Shown: positions 1 through 8,492 of the stretch, piece by piece
Numbering within the stretch: the first letter of the stretch is position 1
Layout: each line of letters opens with the position of its first letter
Program-made: the position numbers and the translations under genes
Assembly (NCBI GenBank): GCA_036493895.1
Contig: DASXOZ010000072.1
Span: forward strand, 1 to 64,000
DNA: 64,000 bases
Origin: Candidatus Binatia bacterium
GTDB lineage: Bacteria > Desulfobacterota > Binatia > UBA1149 > CAITLU01
Direction of reading: 5' to 3'
Notes under the pieces: generated by a model
Told to the model about the DNA's origin: nothing
Databases searched by the model: none
The model's input: only the letters and a program-made list of their open reading frames with translations

Positions 1-20
1 CGGCACAGTGTTCCAGTGCC
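1..20. repeat. GGCAC-type palindrome at window edge
   Basis: CGGCAC and GTGCCG arms flank a short loop at the first bases of the window. The core resembles the GGCACC/GGTGCC palindromes near 961, 22426 and 40297. It is cut by the window edge, so membership of that family is uncertain. Confidence 0.35.
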
Positions 21-163
21 GCCGCCGCCGCTCATTCCGGTTCACACACAAGGCATCCCCGGAGCCGCAGGTCTTCGGGGCAGTGTAGTCCTTCTGGTCC
101 TCGCGGAGCCGGCAGAGAGCCCGATCCCTCCACCGGGGCGATCGATTGCGAACGACGTTCGAA

Positions 164-180
164 GTAATTACGGTAATTAC
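164..180. promoter_or_regulatory. Twin GTAATTAC palindromes abutting mazE start (candidate operator)
   Basis: Two copies of the perfect 8-bp palindrome GTAATTAC occupy 164-171 and 173-180, separated by one G, and end directly against the ATG at 181. The block is strikingly AT-rich for this sequence. MazE/AbrB-type antitoxins are known to repress their own promoters through palindromic sites, so an autoregulatory operator is the natural reading. No Shine-Dalgarno sequence fits between this block and the ATG. If TAATTA at 165-170 is the -10 element, the mRNA would be leaderless. Confidence 0.5.
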
Positions 181-513
181 ATGACGACCGTGAAGCTCAA
201 GGTCGCGCGGATCGGGAACTCGCGCGGCGTCCGTCTACCGGCGGCGTCGCTGCGCCGCTATCGGATCGGCGATACCGTGCTGATGGAGGAACTGAGCGAA
301 GGGATCCTGCTGAGGCCATCCGGTCGCGTGACCGAGAAGCTGTCCTGGGAGGAGACTGCCCGTCAGATGGCGAGCCCAGCGGAGAGCTGGAGCGAATGGG
401 ACGTGGCGCTGGGCGACGGCCTGGAGCATCTGCCCTGGTCCGACGGAGCGACGACGATCGCCGAACCGGCGCCGCGCTACCGGAAGGGGACCGGCAAAAA
501 GCGTTCGCCGTGA
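181..513 (+). CDS. mazE: MazE-type antitoxin (AbrB/SpoVT swapped-hairpin fold)
   Basis: Encodes 110 residues. Residues 1-50 are a typical AbrB/MazE DNA-binding domain, with the signature ARIGNSRGVRLP near residues 10-20 followed by a short GDTV/LRP strand pattern. The C-terminal half is tryptophan- and acid-rich (ESWSEWD, LPWSD), as expected of the flexible tail that wraps the toxin. The ATG at 181 was chosen because the frame upstream encodes a proline-rich stretch unlike the family. The stop overlaps the toxin start as GTGA at 510-513, which implies translational coupling. By family knowledge it neutralises the adjacent MazF and represses the operon. Confidence 0.88.
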   Translation: MTTVKLKVARIGNSRGVRLPAASLRRYRIGDTVLMEELSEGILLRPSGRVTEKLSWEETARQMASPAESWSEWDVALGDGLEHLPWSDGATTIAEPAPRYRKGTGKKRSP

Positions 514-830
514 AGCGCTACGAGATCCGCTGGACCGACCTCGATCCGACGAGGGGGGACGAGATCGCCAAGACCCGTCCTGCGGTGATCGTCAGCCTGG
601 ACGTGCTGAACAGGAGCCTTGCGACCGTCGTCGTGTGCCCGCTCACGAGCCAGCTTCGTCCGAGCTGGCGGTCGCGAGTCCAGGTGCGATGCGAGGGTAG
701 ACCGGCGGACGTCGCCGTCGATCAGATCCGGGCCGTGAGCAAGTCGCGGATCGGCGACAGGATCGGAAAACTGAGCGCCGACGAGGCGGCGACTCTGCGA
801 CGAGTGCTCACGGAGATGTACGGGGAGTGA
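510..830 (+). CDS. mazF: MazF-type endoribonuclease toxin
   Basis: Encodes 106 residues from a GTG overlapping the antitoxin stop. The N-terminus has the MazF/PemK hallmark: GDEIAKTRPAVIVS (the substrate-loop G-E-I and K-T-R-P segment), then VVVCPLTSQ and a C-terminal VDQIRAVSKSRI block. MazF toxins are sequence-specific RNases that cut single-stranded mRNA and are held inactive by MazE. Length and order (antitoxin first, overlapping toxin) match type II modules. No truncation is visible. The cleavage sequence cannot be predicted from here. Confidence 0.9.
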   Translation: MKRYEIRWTDLDPTRGDEIAKTRPAVIVSLDVLNRSLATVVVCPLTSQLRPSWRSRVQVRCEGRPADVAVDQIRAVSKSRIGDRIGKLSADEAATLRRVLTEMYGE

Positions 831-916
831 GTCGGCGGCGCCGCTCTGTGCCTGACGACTGGTGTCGCGGCGCCGCCGCTGCAGTCTCGCGATTCTGCCG
901 ACGCCGCGCAAAAAAG

Positions 917-951
917 AAGGGCGCGCCATCCGAGAGATGACGCGCCCTTTT
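917..951. terminator. Bidirectional intrinsic terminator between convergent genes
   Basis: AAGGGCGCG at 917-925 pairs with CGCGCCCTT at 941-949 across a 15-nt loop, followed by T residues on the plus strand and preceded by a run of A (911-915). It therefore works in both directions. It lies between mazF (plus) and the convergent secreted-hydrolase gene (minus). Confidence 0.75.
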
Positions 952-960
952 GTTGCCGGA

Positions 961-988
961 GTCAGGCACCTGCGTTCCGGTGCCTGAC
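961..988. repeat. REP-like palindrome (GTCAGGCACC ... GGTGCCTGAC)
   Basis: A perfect 10-bp inverted repeat, arms 961-970 and 979-988, with an 8-nt loop. It shares the CAGGCACC/GGTGCC core with the palindromes at 22426-22445 and 40297-40365, all intergenic or at gene ends. It may be a dispersed REP-type repeat or a second terminator-like hairpin. Confidence 0.6.
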
Positions 989-999
989 CCCAGGTGTGG

Positions 1000-3684
1000 T
1001 TAGAGCTGCGAGCAGGGCGCTCCGCTGCAGACGTCGACGATCGCTCCGTTCGGCTTGAGGAACTCCGACTTCTGCGTGCGGTTGTCCACATCGCTGCGCG
1101 GGCACGAGTGCGGATCCGAGCCGTGGCCCTGCGGGCAGGGTCCGAGGTCCGACCAGCCCGGATCGGACGGCGTGATGACTGGCGGCGGCTCGTTGCCCGT
1201 CGGCGGCGCCGGGTTGCCGAAGTCCCAGACAACCATCGCCGAACCGTCGAACGGATACGACGGGATCGCCGGGATGCCGTAGTACGGCGTCACGTTCGGA
1301 TCCGGCCTGGTGGGCGCGTTGATGATCGTCGGCGTGTGGATGCTCATGCCGTTGGTGCGCGCGGCGATTTCGACCGTGACGGGCGAGACCTGGTGGTCGC
1401 CGTAAGCCACCGAGTACAGCGCCTTCTTGGCCGGCGTGTTCGCGTCGTATGTATTCGACAGCAGGTGGTTGATGTGCCCGTTCGGATCGGTGCGGTCCCA
1501 GATGAGCTGGGCCAGCGAAAGCACCAGCTCCCGGTCCGTGGAGAGCGGATAGCTCCCTATCAGGACCGCGTCGAAGGTGCCGAAGTCCGAGCTGCGATTG
1601 AGCAGGGTGCTGTAATTCATGCCCGGCACGCCGAGAGAGAAACGCGTGATGTCCTGCTCGATGGCGCCCAGCACGCCGCCGAGGATGCCGCCCTGGCTGT
1701 TGCCGTCGTAGTACAGCTCGGTGTCGTCGATCATCGAAGTGCCGCCGAGCTGGAAGTTCGCGTCGCTCGCGAAACCGGTCGGGTTCAGCAGCAGCTTGCC
1801 GAGGTAGATCTGGTTGATCATTCCCTGGTGCTGGCGGTCGATGAAGTTCGGGAACCGCGAGAAGCTTCCGAGCACCGCGGCGACGAATTCCTGGTCATCA
1901 TCGGCGAATCCGGTCCAGTCGGTGGCGCAGAAGAGGAAGTTGTGTTCCTGCGCCATGTCCTCGACGTTGCCGGAGTCCACTTCGGTGTGGCTGCCGAGCA
2001 GGCCGTGCCCGTACAGTGAAGGACGCGCCGGCTGCGCAGGAGCCGCATCGCCGGTCGTGGCAGCGTGCGGAATTTCACAGCGGTAACTTGCCGTGTACGA
2101 GCCGCTTGCGACAGGCAGCCCGTCGGCACCGGTGTTCAGGATCGAACCGGGGTCGCCGTTGGTTGCGCACTGGTCGTTGAACGCGGGACCGGCCGGCGGG
2201 CAGTGCAGGTAGAGAGGCACCTGGAACGTGCCGTCGATCTCGCGGAAAATGTCGGAATTGGGGTTGGTCGTGACGTGGTCGACGGTGAACGCGGGCACCC
2301 CGCCGGCCAGGCGGGTCGTCGCGTCGTCGCGCATTGCCAGCAGGCGCTTGGAAACGCTCGACGTGCTCTGGGTCGTGAAATCCCATGCCAGGTACAGGCT
2401 GCCGCGCGTGATTCCGTAGGTGGTCAACGTCGAGAAGATACTTTCCATGTGGGCGCGGCGCGCCTCCAACGGAATCACCGTGCCGAGTGGAGCGTTGTCG
2501 CGATAGAATACGAAGTTTGCCGGTGCGGGCAGCTCCACGCCCATCGCGTCCTTCATGTGGCGGAACGCGATGATGTAACGGTGCCCTTCCTTCAGGTCCT
2601 TTGCCACGCGGACGATGATCGCCGGGGTGTCGGCGCCCATGTTGCTGGCGCGCTGGTCACGCTCCACCCACAGCATCTGCTGCTCGCCGTTGGACGCATC
2701 GATCATGATCACGGGGGCGTTCGCGTTCAGGGACTGCGCGATGTCGGTGATCGGCGCCGCGCCGGTCTGGGTCAGGTCGATGCTCGGATTGTTCATCATC
2801 AGCATCGGGCCGATGCTCCAGCCGTCGGCCTCGTTCCAGCGGGTCGGATCCAGCAGGGCGGCGCCGTGGGGCGGCAGCGTCTTGCGGCCGAGTGCGATGC
2901 GGCGTCCCGTCACCTGGCTCGCGTCCGCGATCGTGAAGAAGTCGTTCGGGAACGGCATCATGCAGCGGGTCGTGTCGAGCGCGTCGCAGGGCGACTGCAC
3001 GGACTGGGCGACCTGGGCCGTCGTTGCGCTCATGTAGGTGGCCGTGTCGGTGCCGACGATCGCCAGGAACGTCGGGCACTTGCCGTCCAGCGCCGTCGCG
3101 GCATCGGAAGCGGCCGTCGTGAAATCGAAGGTGCAGCCGGTCGGTGCGCACTTGGCGAGCCCACCGATGGATCCGGACAGCAGCTTGGCAGCCGACTTGG
3201 TGGCGTTCTGGAGGCACTTCTGGCCGTCGGCGTCCGTGCCGCTCCAGTGTGCGCCCGTGCTGCCGAAAGTGCGGTCCGCGACGAGCTGCGATTCCCACTT
3301 GCACTGATCCGCAACCCACGTGCCGATGATGGTCGCGTCGTAAGGCCCGTAACCCGCGTCGGCGACCGCCTGGTTGGTTGCGCACTTGGAAGATGTGCCA
3401 CTGACCGCCTTGCCGTAGGCGCCCTGAAGGTCCGAGTTGTCGGCTGCGCAGTCGGCGTCGACGTCCTTGTAGCACTTGCCGTGAAGGGCTACGGCTTTCT
3501 TCACGCACTTGGCTAGCGTCTTCGCGATCCCCTCCTGGCACGCGATGCCGGGGGATGTCGCCGCCGATGCGGGAACCGCCGGCATTGCGAGCAGCGCCGC
3601 GGCAAGCGCGCCGAGGGCGAATGTTTTCGAGACAGAAGCACACAGCCGGGGCTGCGGCTTCGACGACGCGATACGAATGGTCAT
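1000..3684 (-). CDS. Large secreted alpha/beta-hydrolase-like protein with Cys-rich N-terminal domain
   Basis: Encodes 894 residues. A signal peptide (hydrophobic ALGALAAALLAMPAVPASA) ends near residue 42. The next ~170 residues are Cys- and Lys-rich (CQEGIAKTLAKCVKKA, GKCYKDVDADC), probably disulfide-bonded outside the cytoplasm. The rest resembles a secreted lipase/esterase-type alpha/beta-hydrolase: YGHGLLGS could be an oxyanion strand, YDGNSQGG holds a G-x-S-x-G nucleophile elbow, and GDHQVSP is a possible catalytic His region. The Cys/Pro-rich tail ends CSGAPCSQL. GGGGAGG sits about 9 nt before the ATG. Transcribed alone and convergent with mazEF. Substrate unknown; the hydrolase call rests on motifs only. 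Confidence 0.6.
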   Translation of the reverse strand: MTIRIASSKPQPRLCASVSKTFALGALAAALLAMPAVPASAATSPGIACQEGIAKTLAKCVKKAVALHGKCYKDVDADCAADNSDLQGAYGKAVSGTSSKCATNQAVADAGYGPYDATIIGTWVADQCKWESQLVADRTFGSTGAHWSGTDADGQKCLQNATKSAAKLLSGSIGGLAKCAPTGCTFDFTTAASDAATALDGKCPTFLAIVGTDTATYMSATTAQVAQSVQSPCDALDTTRCMMPFPNDFFTIADASQVTGRRIALGRKTLPPHGAALLDPTRWNEADGWSIGPMLMMNNPSIDLTQTGAAPITDIAQSLNANAPVIMIDASNGEQQMLWVERDQRASNMGADTPAIIVRVAKDLKEGHRYIIAFRHMKDAMGVELPAPANFVFYRDNAPLGTVIPLEARRAHMESIFSTLTTYGITRGSLYLAWDFTTQSTSSVSKRLLAMRDDATTRLAGGVPAFTVDHVTTNPNSDIFREIDGTFQVPLYLHCPPAGPAFNDQCATNGDPGSILNTGADGLPVASGSYTASYRCEIPHAATTGDAAPAQPARPSLYGHGLLGSHTEVDSGNVEDMAQEHNFLFCATDWTGFADDDQEFVAAVLGSFSRFPNFIDRQHQGMINQIYLGKLLLNPTGFASDANFQLGGTSMIDDTELYYDGNSQGGILGGVLGAIEQDITRFSLGVPGMNYSTLLNRSSDFGTFDAVLIGSYPLSTDRELVLSLAQLIWDRTDPNGHINHLLSNTYDANTPAKKALYSVAYGDHQVSPVTVEIAARTNGMSIHTPTIINAPTRPDPNVTPYYGIPAIPSYPFDGSAMVVWDFGNPAPPTGNEPPPVITPSDPGWSDLGPCPQGHGSDPHSCPRSDVDNRTQKSEFLKPNGAIVDVCSGAPCSQL

Positions 3685-3904
3685 TTTGCGGTACCTCCCC
3701 GCGATCGGTCAGAATCCCGGGACTATGTACCGAGGCCGCACGGGAAGAAAGTGAAGATCTCTACGTCCCACCAGGCCGAACAGCGCGAGCGCGCTGCGTC
3801 ACGGAATTCATAACGCCGCGTCGCAACACCGTGTAATGTTGCGCGCGTCGCGGCTAGCGTGGCCAAAAGGTTGAGCCAAACCGCTCCTGGAGGCGGTCGT
3901 TCGT

Positions 3905-5662
3905 TCAGATTTCGAGGCGGCCCTTCGTCGCTTCGTACTGGCTCCAGATTTCCGCCGGGCAGTGCGCGCCGAATTTCGTGAAGAACTCTTTCTGGCTCTC
4001 CAGCTCGCTCGTCCAGTCCTGCTTGTCGATGCGGAACAGCTCGTCCATCACCGGCGGCGGCACCTGCTCCTCGATGCCGCGAAGGTCGAGGCTGCCCGGC
4101 GCCGGAACGTAACCGATCGCGGTCTTGGTGGCCTCGGCCTTGCCGGTGCAGCGGTCGAGGATCCAGCGCAGCACGCGCACGTTGTCGCCGAAGCCCGGCC
4201 ACAGGAACTTGCCGTCGGCCTGGCGGAACCAGTTGACGTGGAAGATCTTCGGCAGCTTGGCCGCGCGCGACGGGTCGGCGCCGAGGCTGAGCCAGTGGCC
4301 GAAGTAGTCGCCCATGTTGTAACCGCAGAACGGCAGCATCGCGAAAGGATCGCGGCGGATGACGCCGACTGCCTGGTTCTGCGCTGCGGCGGTGGTTTCC
4401 GAGGCCACGGCGGCGCCGACGTAGACGCCGTGCTTCCAGTCGAAAGACTGGAAGACGAGCGGCGCAGTCTTCGCGCGCCGTCCGCCGAAGATGAACGCCG
4501 AGATCGGCACGCCGTTCGGATTCTCCCACTCGCGCGAGATGCCGGGGCACTGGCGCGCCGGAGCGGTAAAACGCGAGTTCGGGTGCGCAGCGTTGCGACC
4601 GGAGTCGGGCGTCCAGTCGTTGCCCTGCCAGTCGATCGCGTGTTTTGGCGCGGGGCCCATGCCTTCCCACCAAACGCCGCCTTCGTCGGTCAGCGCGACG
4701 TTGGTGAAGATGCAGTTGGAATGCAGGGACGCCATCGCGTTCGGATTGGTCCTGTTGCTGGTGCCCGGCGCGACGCCGAAGAAACCGGCCTCCGGGTTGA
4801 TCGCGTAAAGGCGACCGTCGGGTCCGAACTTCATCCACGCGATGTCGTCGCCCACCGTCCAGATTTTCCAGCCTTCCTGGCTTTCGGGCGGCAGCAGCAT
4901 CGCCAGGTTGGTCTTGCCGCACGCCGACGGGAACGCGGCCGCGACGTACGTGACTTCGCCCATCGGGCTTTCCATGCCGAGAATCAGCATGTGCTCGGCG
5001 AGCCAGCCCTCGCGCCGCGCCATCGTCGAGGCGATGCGAAGCGCGAAGCATTTCTTGCCGAGCAGCGCGTTGCCGCCGTAGCCTGAGCCGATGCTGATGA
5101 TCTCCTTGTCCTGGGGGAAATGCAGGATGTAGCGGCGCTCGGGCGAAAGGTCGCCGAGCGAGTGCAGGCCCTTGACGAACGTGCCGTGGTCGCCGAGCTG
5201 GTCGAGCGCGATTTTTCCCATGCGCGTCATGATGCGCATGTTCGCGACGACGTACGGGGAGTCGGTGATCTCGACGCCGACCGCCGAGATCGGCGAGCCG
5301 GCCGGGCCCATGATGTAGGGCACCACGTACATCGTGCGGCCCTTCATGCAGCCATGGAAAAGGGGCCGCACCAGCGCGCGGGCTTCGGCAGGGTCCTTCC
5401 AGTTGTTGGTGGGGCCCGCGTCTTCCTGCTTTTCGCAGCAGATGAAGGTCAGGTGCTCGACCCGGGCAACGTCGTTGACGTCGCTGCGGGCCAGGAAGCT
5501 GTTGGGATGAAGCGCGGGGTTGAGCCGGATCAGGTCACCGCGGCTTTCCATTTCGCGGCAGAGCCGGTCGTTCTCCTCTTCGGAGCCGTTGCACCAGTAC
5601 ACCTGGTCCGGCGTCGTCAGCTCGGCAACTTCCTTGACCCACTGCTCGAGTCCCTTGTGCAT
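3905..5662 (-). CDS. pckG: Phosphoenolpyruvate carboxykinase (GTP)
   Basis: Encodes 585 residues from the ATG at 5662, which has purine-rich ribosome-binding sequence upstream; an in-frame ATG 20 codons earlier is less family-like. It catalyses oxaloacetate + GTP to PEP + GDP + CO2, the gateway between the TCA cycle and gluconeogenesis. The P-loop [11 protein letters not shown] lies near residues 246-256. Other family marks are GPTNNW (substrate loop), DDIAWMKFG (metal and nucleotide site), [13 protein letters not shown] and the NPNSRFT segment. Length matches the ~600-residue GTP class, distinct from the ATP class. It stands alone on the minus strand, separated by ~190 nt from the methyltransferase upstream. 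Confidence 0.96.
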   Translation of the reverse strand: MHKGLEQWVKEVAELTTPDQVYWCNGSEEENDRLCREMESRGDLIRLNPALHPNSFLARSDVNDVARVEHLTFICCEKQEDAGPTNNWKDPAEARALVRPLFHGCMKGRTMYVVPYIMGPAGSPISAVGVEITDSPYVVANMRIMTRMGKIALDQLGDHGTFVKGLHSLGDLSPERRYILHFPQDKEIISIGSGYGGNALLGKKCFALRIASTMARREGWLAEHMLILGMESPMGEVTYVAAAFPSACGKTNLAMLLPPESQEGWKIWTVGDDIAWMKFGPDGRLYAINPEAGFFGVAPGTSNRTNPNAMASLHSNCIFTNVALTDEGGVWWEGMGPAPKHAIDWQGNDWTPDSGRNAAHPNSRFTAPARQCPGISREWENPNGVPISAFIFGGRRAKTAPLVFQSFDWKHGVYVGAAVASETTAAAQNQAVGVIRRDPFAMLPFCGYNMGDYFGHWLSLGADPSRAAKLPKIFHVNWFRQADGKFLWPGFGDNVRVLRWILDRCTGKAEATKTAIGYVPAPGSLDLRGIEEQVPPPVMDELFRIDKQDWTSELESQKEFFTKFGAHCPAEIWSQYEATKGRLEI

Positions 5663-5856
5663 TTGGCGCCCTTGCCTCCGGTGGTCCCGGATCGCCTCTC
5701 CATCATGAGCCTGCATGATCATGCAGGCGTGAACTCATGACCGGCCGCAGTGGCCTCTCATGGAGGGCAATCCGGACGCAAGAATAAGCGCGCCTTCTAC
5801 CGATTTCGCCTCAGTGAAGCCAGTGCGAATCAAGAGCTGGCCTGAGGCCGGCTTCT

Positions 5857-6576
5857 CTACAGTTGAAGGGGCTTGAATGCTTCGAGAAGCTCGAGAAGCC
5901 CGATGACGGTACGGAACCGCGTGCGCGGCTCGGCGGGGTGGAAGCGGGCGATCGAAATGGCTTCGGCCAGCGTCGGAGCCGCGCCGTCATTGGAGAAAAG
6001 CGAGTCGCGCACCAGGCGCCACGGCCAGGTGACCAGCGCCTCGATGCCTTGCGGCTCCTCTACCCAGTCGGCCACGAGCAGGCGGCCGCCCGGCCGGAGC
6101 ACTCTCCAGGCCTCCCGCAGCGCCCTGGCCCTGCTCTTCGGATTGAAGGCGCCAAGGACGCGGACGGCACAGAGGATGTCGAAGCTCTCGTCGTCGAACG
6201 GAAGCTCCTCGGCCACTCCCTGGTGAAGCTCGGCAGGATGGATGGTCCCGGGAATCTTGTGGGAGGCCAGCTCGAGGGCATCTTCGTCGGGATCGAGGCC
6301 GAAAAGGATGGCACCCGGCTCCTGCGACGCGGCTGCCGCCAAGAGGTCGCCGCTGCCGCAGCCGACGTCGAGGAAGCGGTCGCCCGACTTGAGCACGACC
6401 AGGCGCAGCAGCTCGGCGGCGCAGGCCCGTTCCGGGCTCGCCCACTGCACGAGACGCTCGGTGAAGTCCGAAAGCGTGTCGAGCCCGGCAAGGGCAATCT
6501 GGGTCGGTGGCATCATCTCTGGTCCCTGCGCGCAGGGTGCCGACGTTTCCTGCACGAGCAGCTTCAAGTAAAGCAT
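5857..6576 (-). CDS. Class I SAM-dependent methyltransferase
   Basis: Encodes 239 residues from the first ATG; a start at 6516 (MPPTQIAL region) is equally plausible and has AGGGA upstream. The Rossmann SAM-binding motif I is FLDVGCGSGDLL near residue 68, with an acidic motif II (GLDPDEDAL) and a post-motif region EELPFDDESFDILCAVRVLG typical of UbiE/Ubie-like enzymes. Motif III LRPGGRLLVADW follows. The substrate is not predictable. It is divergent from the sulfatase-fold gene, with the two starts only ~10 nt apart, so they share a promoter region. Confidence 0.8.
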   Translation of the reverse strand: MLYLKLLVQETSAPCAQGPEMMPPTQIALAGLDTLSDFTERLVQWASPERACAAELLRLVVLKSGDRFLDVGCGSGDLLAAAASQEPGAILFGLDPDEDALELASHKIPGTIHPAELHQGVAEELPFDDESFDILCAVRVLGAFNPKSRARALREAWRVLRPGGRLLVADWVEEPQGIEALVTWPWRLVRDSLFSNDGAAPTLAEAISIARFHPAEPRTRFRTVIGLLELLEAFKPLQL

Positions 6577-6585
6577 CGCCCTTCC

Positions 6586-8001
6586 ATGAAATCCATGCAG
6601 TGGATTTGTGCACCCCGGCGCGGTCTTGCCTCATTCGTGCTGCGCGCGCTGGCGTGCCTGGCGGCGGTGCAGGGTGGTTGCCTGCATTCGGCGCCGCCGC
6701 GTCCCGACATCCTCGTCGTGACGATCGACACCCTGCGTAGCGACCACTGCTCCTGCTACGGCTACCCGATCGGGACGACACCGAACCTGGACGCGCTGGC
6801 GGGGAGCGGTGTGCGCTACAACACCGCCTATTCGGAGACCTCGACGACGGCACCATCCCACGCGGTGCTGATGACCGGGCGGCACTTCCGCAGTTTCGGC
6901 CTGACCAAGAACGGCGGGATCCTCCCCGACGACAGCGTCACGCTGGCCGAACGCCTGAAGGACGCCGGCTACGCCACCGCCGCTTTCGTCAGCTCGTTTC
7001 CGCTGATGTCGCGCTTCGGCTTCTCGCAGGGATTCGAAAAGTTCGACGACGCGTTCACGAGCGACGAAGCCTCGCTCGGCAGAAGGAAGCCGGGCGAGGC
7101 GGCGCACGACCGCTATGCCGGCGCGACTTTCGAGCATTTCCAGCGCTGGTTCGACGATTTCCACGATGCCAGGCCCCTGTTCGTGTGGGTACACTTCGTC
7201 GATCCCCATGCGCCCTATCACGCGCCGGAGAAGTTCGACGCGCAGTGGCCGGACGGCACCAGCGGAGCGATCCAGCGTTACGACGGCGAAGTACATTACG
7301 CCGACGAGCAGCTCGGCCGTGTGCTCGGGCTGTTCCGTTCGCGCGCCACCGACCGCGGCCAGCTGATCGTCGTCACCAGCGACCACGGCGAAGGTCTCGG
7401 CGACCACGGCTGGATGTCGCACGGGATCAATCTTTACGAGGAAGCGGTGCGCGTGCCGCTCGTTGCCAGCTGGCCCGGGCACCTCGCGGCTGCGCGCGTC
7501 GTGGACGAGCCCGTCGCGCTGATCGACGTTGCGCCGGGAATCCTCGATTCGCTTTCGCTGGAGGCAGGCAGCTTCACGCACGGTCGCAAGCTGTTCGGTG
7601 CGACCGATTCCGCGAGGCAGGTGTTCCTGCAACGCCGCGACTACAAGAGCAGCTCGGAGGGCGGTCAGAAGATTCGCGGCGAAATGAGCGCGGTCGTGGC
7701 CAACGGCAGCAAGCTGATCCTCGCGCCCGGAGAGAATCGCCGCGAATTCTACGATCTCGCAACCGATCCGCACGAGCTCGTCGACCTGCTCGGCGGCGGC
7801 CCGGCCAACGATCGCGAGAGGGCCGCCGCCGCTGCCGCGCCGCCGGCCAGACTGACGAAAGCCGAGGCCGAGGCGGGCGCTACGAGGCTGGACGGCCTGC
7901 TGCGCCAATGGCACAAGCAGTACCCCGCGGCACTGCGCAGCCACGCGGCGCCCGACAAGGAAACCCAGAAGGCGCTGCGCTCGCTCGGCTACATCGAGTG
8001 A
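6586..8001 (+). CDS. Sulfatase/phosphatase-superfamily hydrolase with Thr in place of formylglycine Cys
   Basis: Encodes 471 residues. The N-terminus is hydrophobic (residues ~14-28) and ends in GGC, so export or lipid attachment is likely. The alkaline-phosphatase/sulfatase fold is clear: VVTIDTLRSDH (first metal Asp), STTAPSHAVLMTGR (nucleophile region), FVWVHFVDPHAPY and VTSDHGEGLGDHG (metal Asp/His). The classical C/S-x-P-S-R signature reads T-A-P-S-H here. The Cys that becomes formylglycine is therefore a Thr, and the Arg is a His. That favours phosphatase/phosphotransferase-like chemistry over sulfate ester cleavage. ATG at 6595 is an alternative start. The C-terminus (RSLGYIE) is common in this subfamily. 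Confidence 0.8.
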   Translation: MKSMQWICAPRRGLASFVLRALACLAAVQGGCLHSAPPRPDILVVTIDTLRSDHCSCYGYPIGTTPNLDALAGSGVRYNTAYSETSTTAPSHAVLMTGRHFRSFGLTKNGGILPDDSVTLAERLKDAGYATAAFVSSFPLMSRFGFSQGFEKFDDAFTSDEASLGRRKPGEAAHDRYAGATFEHFQRWFDDFHDARPLFVWVHFVDPHAPYHAPEKFDAQWPDGTSGAIQRYDGEVHYADEQLGRVLGLFRSRATDRGQLIVVTSDHGEGLGDHGWMSHGINLYEEAVRVPLVASWPGHLAAARVVDEPVALIDVAPGILDSLSLEAGSFTHGRKLFGATDSARQVFLQRRDYKSSSEGGQKIRGEMSAVVANGSKLILAPGENRREFYDLATDPHELVDLLGGGPANDRERAAAAAAPPARLTKAEAEAGATRLDGLLRQWHKQYPAALRSHAAPDKETQKALRSLGYIE

Positions 8002-8013
8002 CGGCCTGTTGAT

Positions 8014-8045
8014 TTGGGGACGCTCCGGGGAAACATTTGCGCATT
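8014..8045. repeat. GGGGACGCTCC-type degenerate repeat
   Basis: The short interval between the sulfatase-fold gene and the glutaredoxin gene begins TTTGGGGACGCTCCGGGG and closes with ATTGTCCC about 20 nt later, giving a weak GGGAC/GTCCC inverted repeat. It resembles decayed REP-type sequence. Weak evidence. Confidence 0.25.
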
Positions 8046-8125
8046 GTCCCGCACGCGATGCGGCCCCCTTGGCTGCTCCGGCCCCTCCGGGCGCGCACTG
8101 CGGACAGGGACGAGGAGACAGAACG

Positions 8126-8449
8126 ATGGCCGAGGACATCTTCCACAGGATCCAGTCGCAGATCGAGAAGGACCGCATCGTGCTCTACATGAAGGGCACG
8201 CCGCTGATGCCCCAGTGCGGGTTCTCGCAGAAGGTGACGCTGGCGCTCAAGGCGGTCGGCGCGAAGTTTGCGAGCTACAACGTCCTCGAAGATCCCCAGC
8301 TCCGCGAGGGCATCAAGCAGTTCTCGAACTGGCCGACCGTTCCCCAGCTCTACGTCAACGGCGAATTCGTCGGCGGCTGCGACATCACGATGGCGCTGTA
8401 CGAAAGCGGCGAGCTCGAGAAGATGATCGCCGTCGAGCACGCGGCGTAG
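8126..8449 (+). CDS. grxD: Monothiol glutaredoxin (Grx4/GrxD type)
   Basis: Encodes 107 residues with the CGFS active site at residues 31-34, the defining motif of monothiol glutaredoxins that carry and deliver [2Fe-2S] clusters with glutathione. Further family features are the WPTVPQLYV cis-Pro segment and GGCDI near the C-terminus, which bind glutathione. GAGGAG lies 8-10 nt before the ATG and fixes the start. Length is normal. It probably supplies Fe-S clusters, fitting a genome rich in Fe-S enzymes, though no isc/suf gene is adjacent. Confidence 0.95.
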   Translation: MAEDIFHRIQSQIEKDRIVLYMKGTPLMPQCGFSQKVTLALKAVGAKFASYNVLEDPQLREGIKQFSNWPTVPQLYVNGEFVGGCDITMALYESGELEKMIAVEHAA

Positions 8450-8492
8450 CCAGACGCGGGCCTGGCGGCGCCAGGCCTTTGCGGGACCGGTC

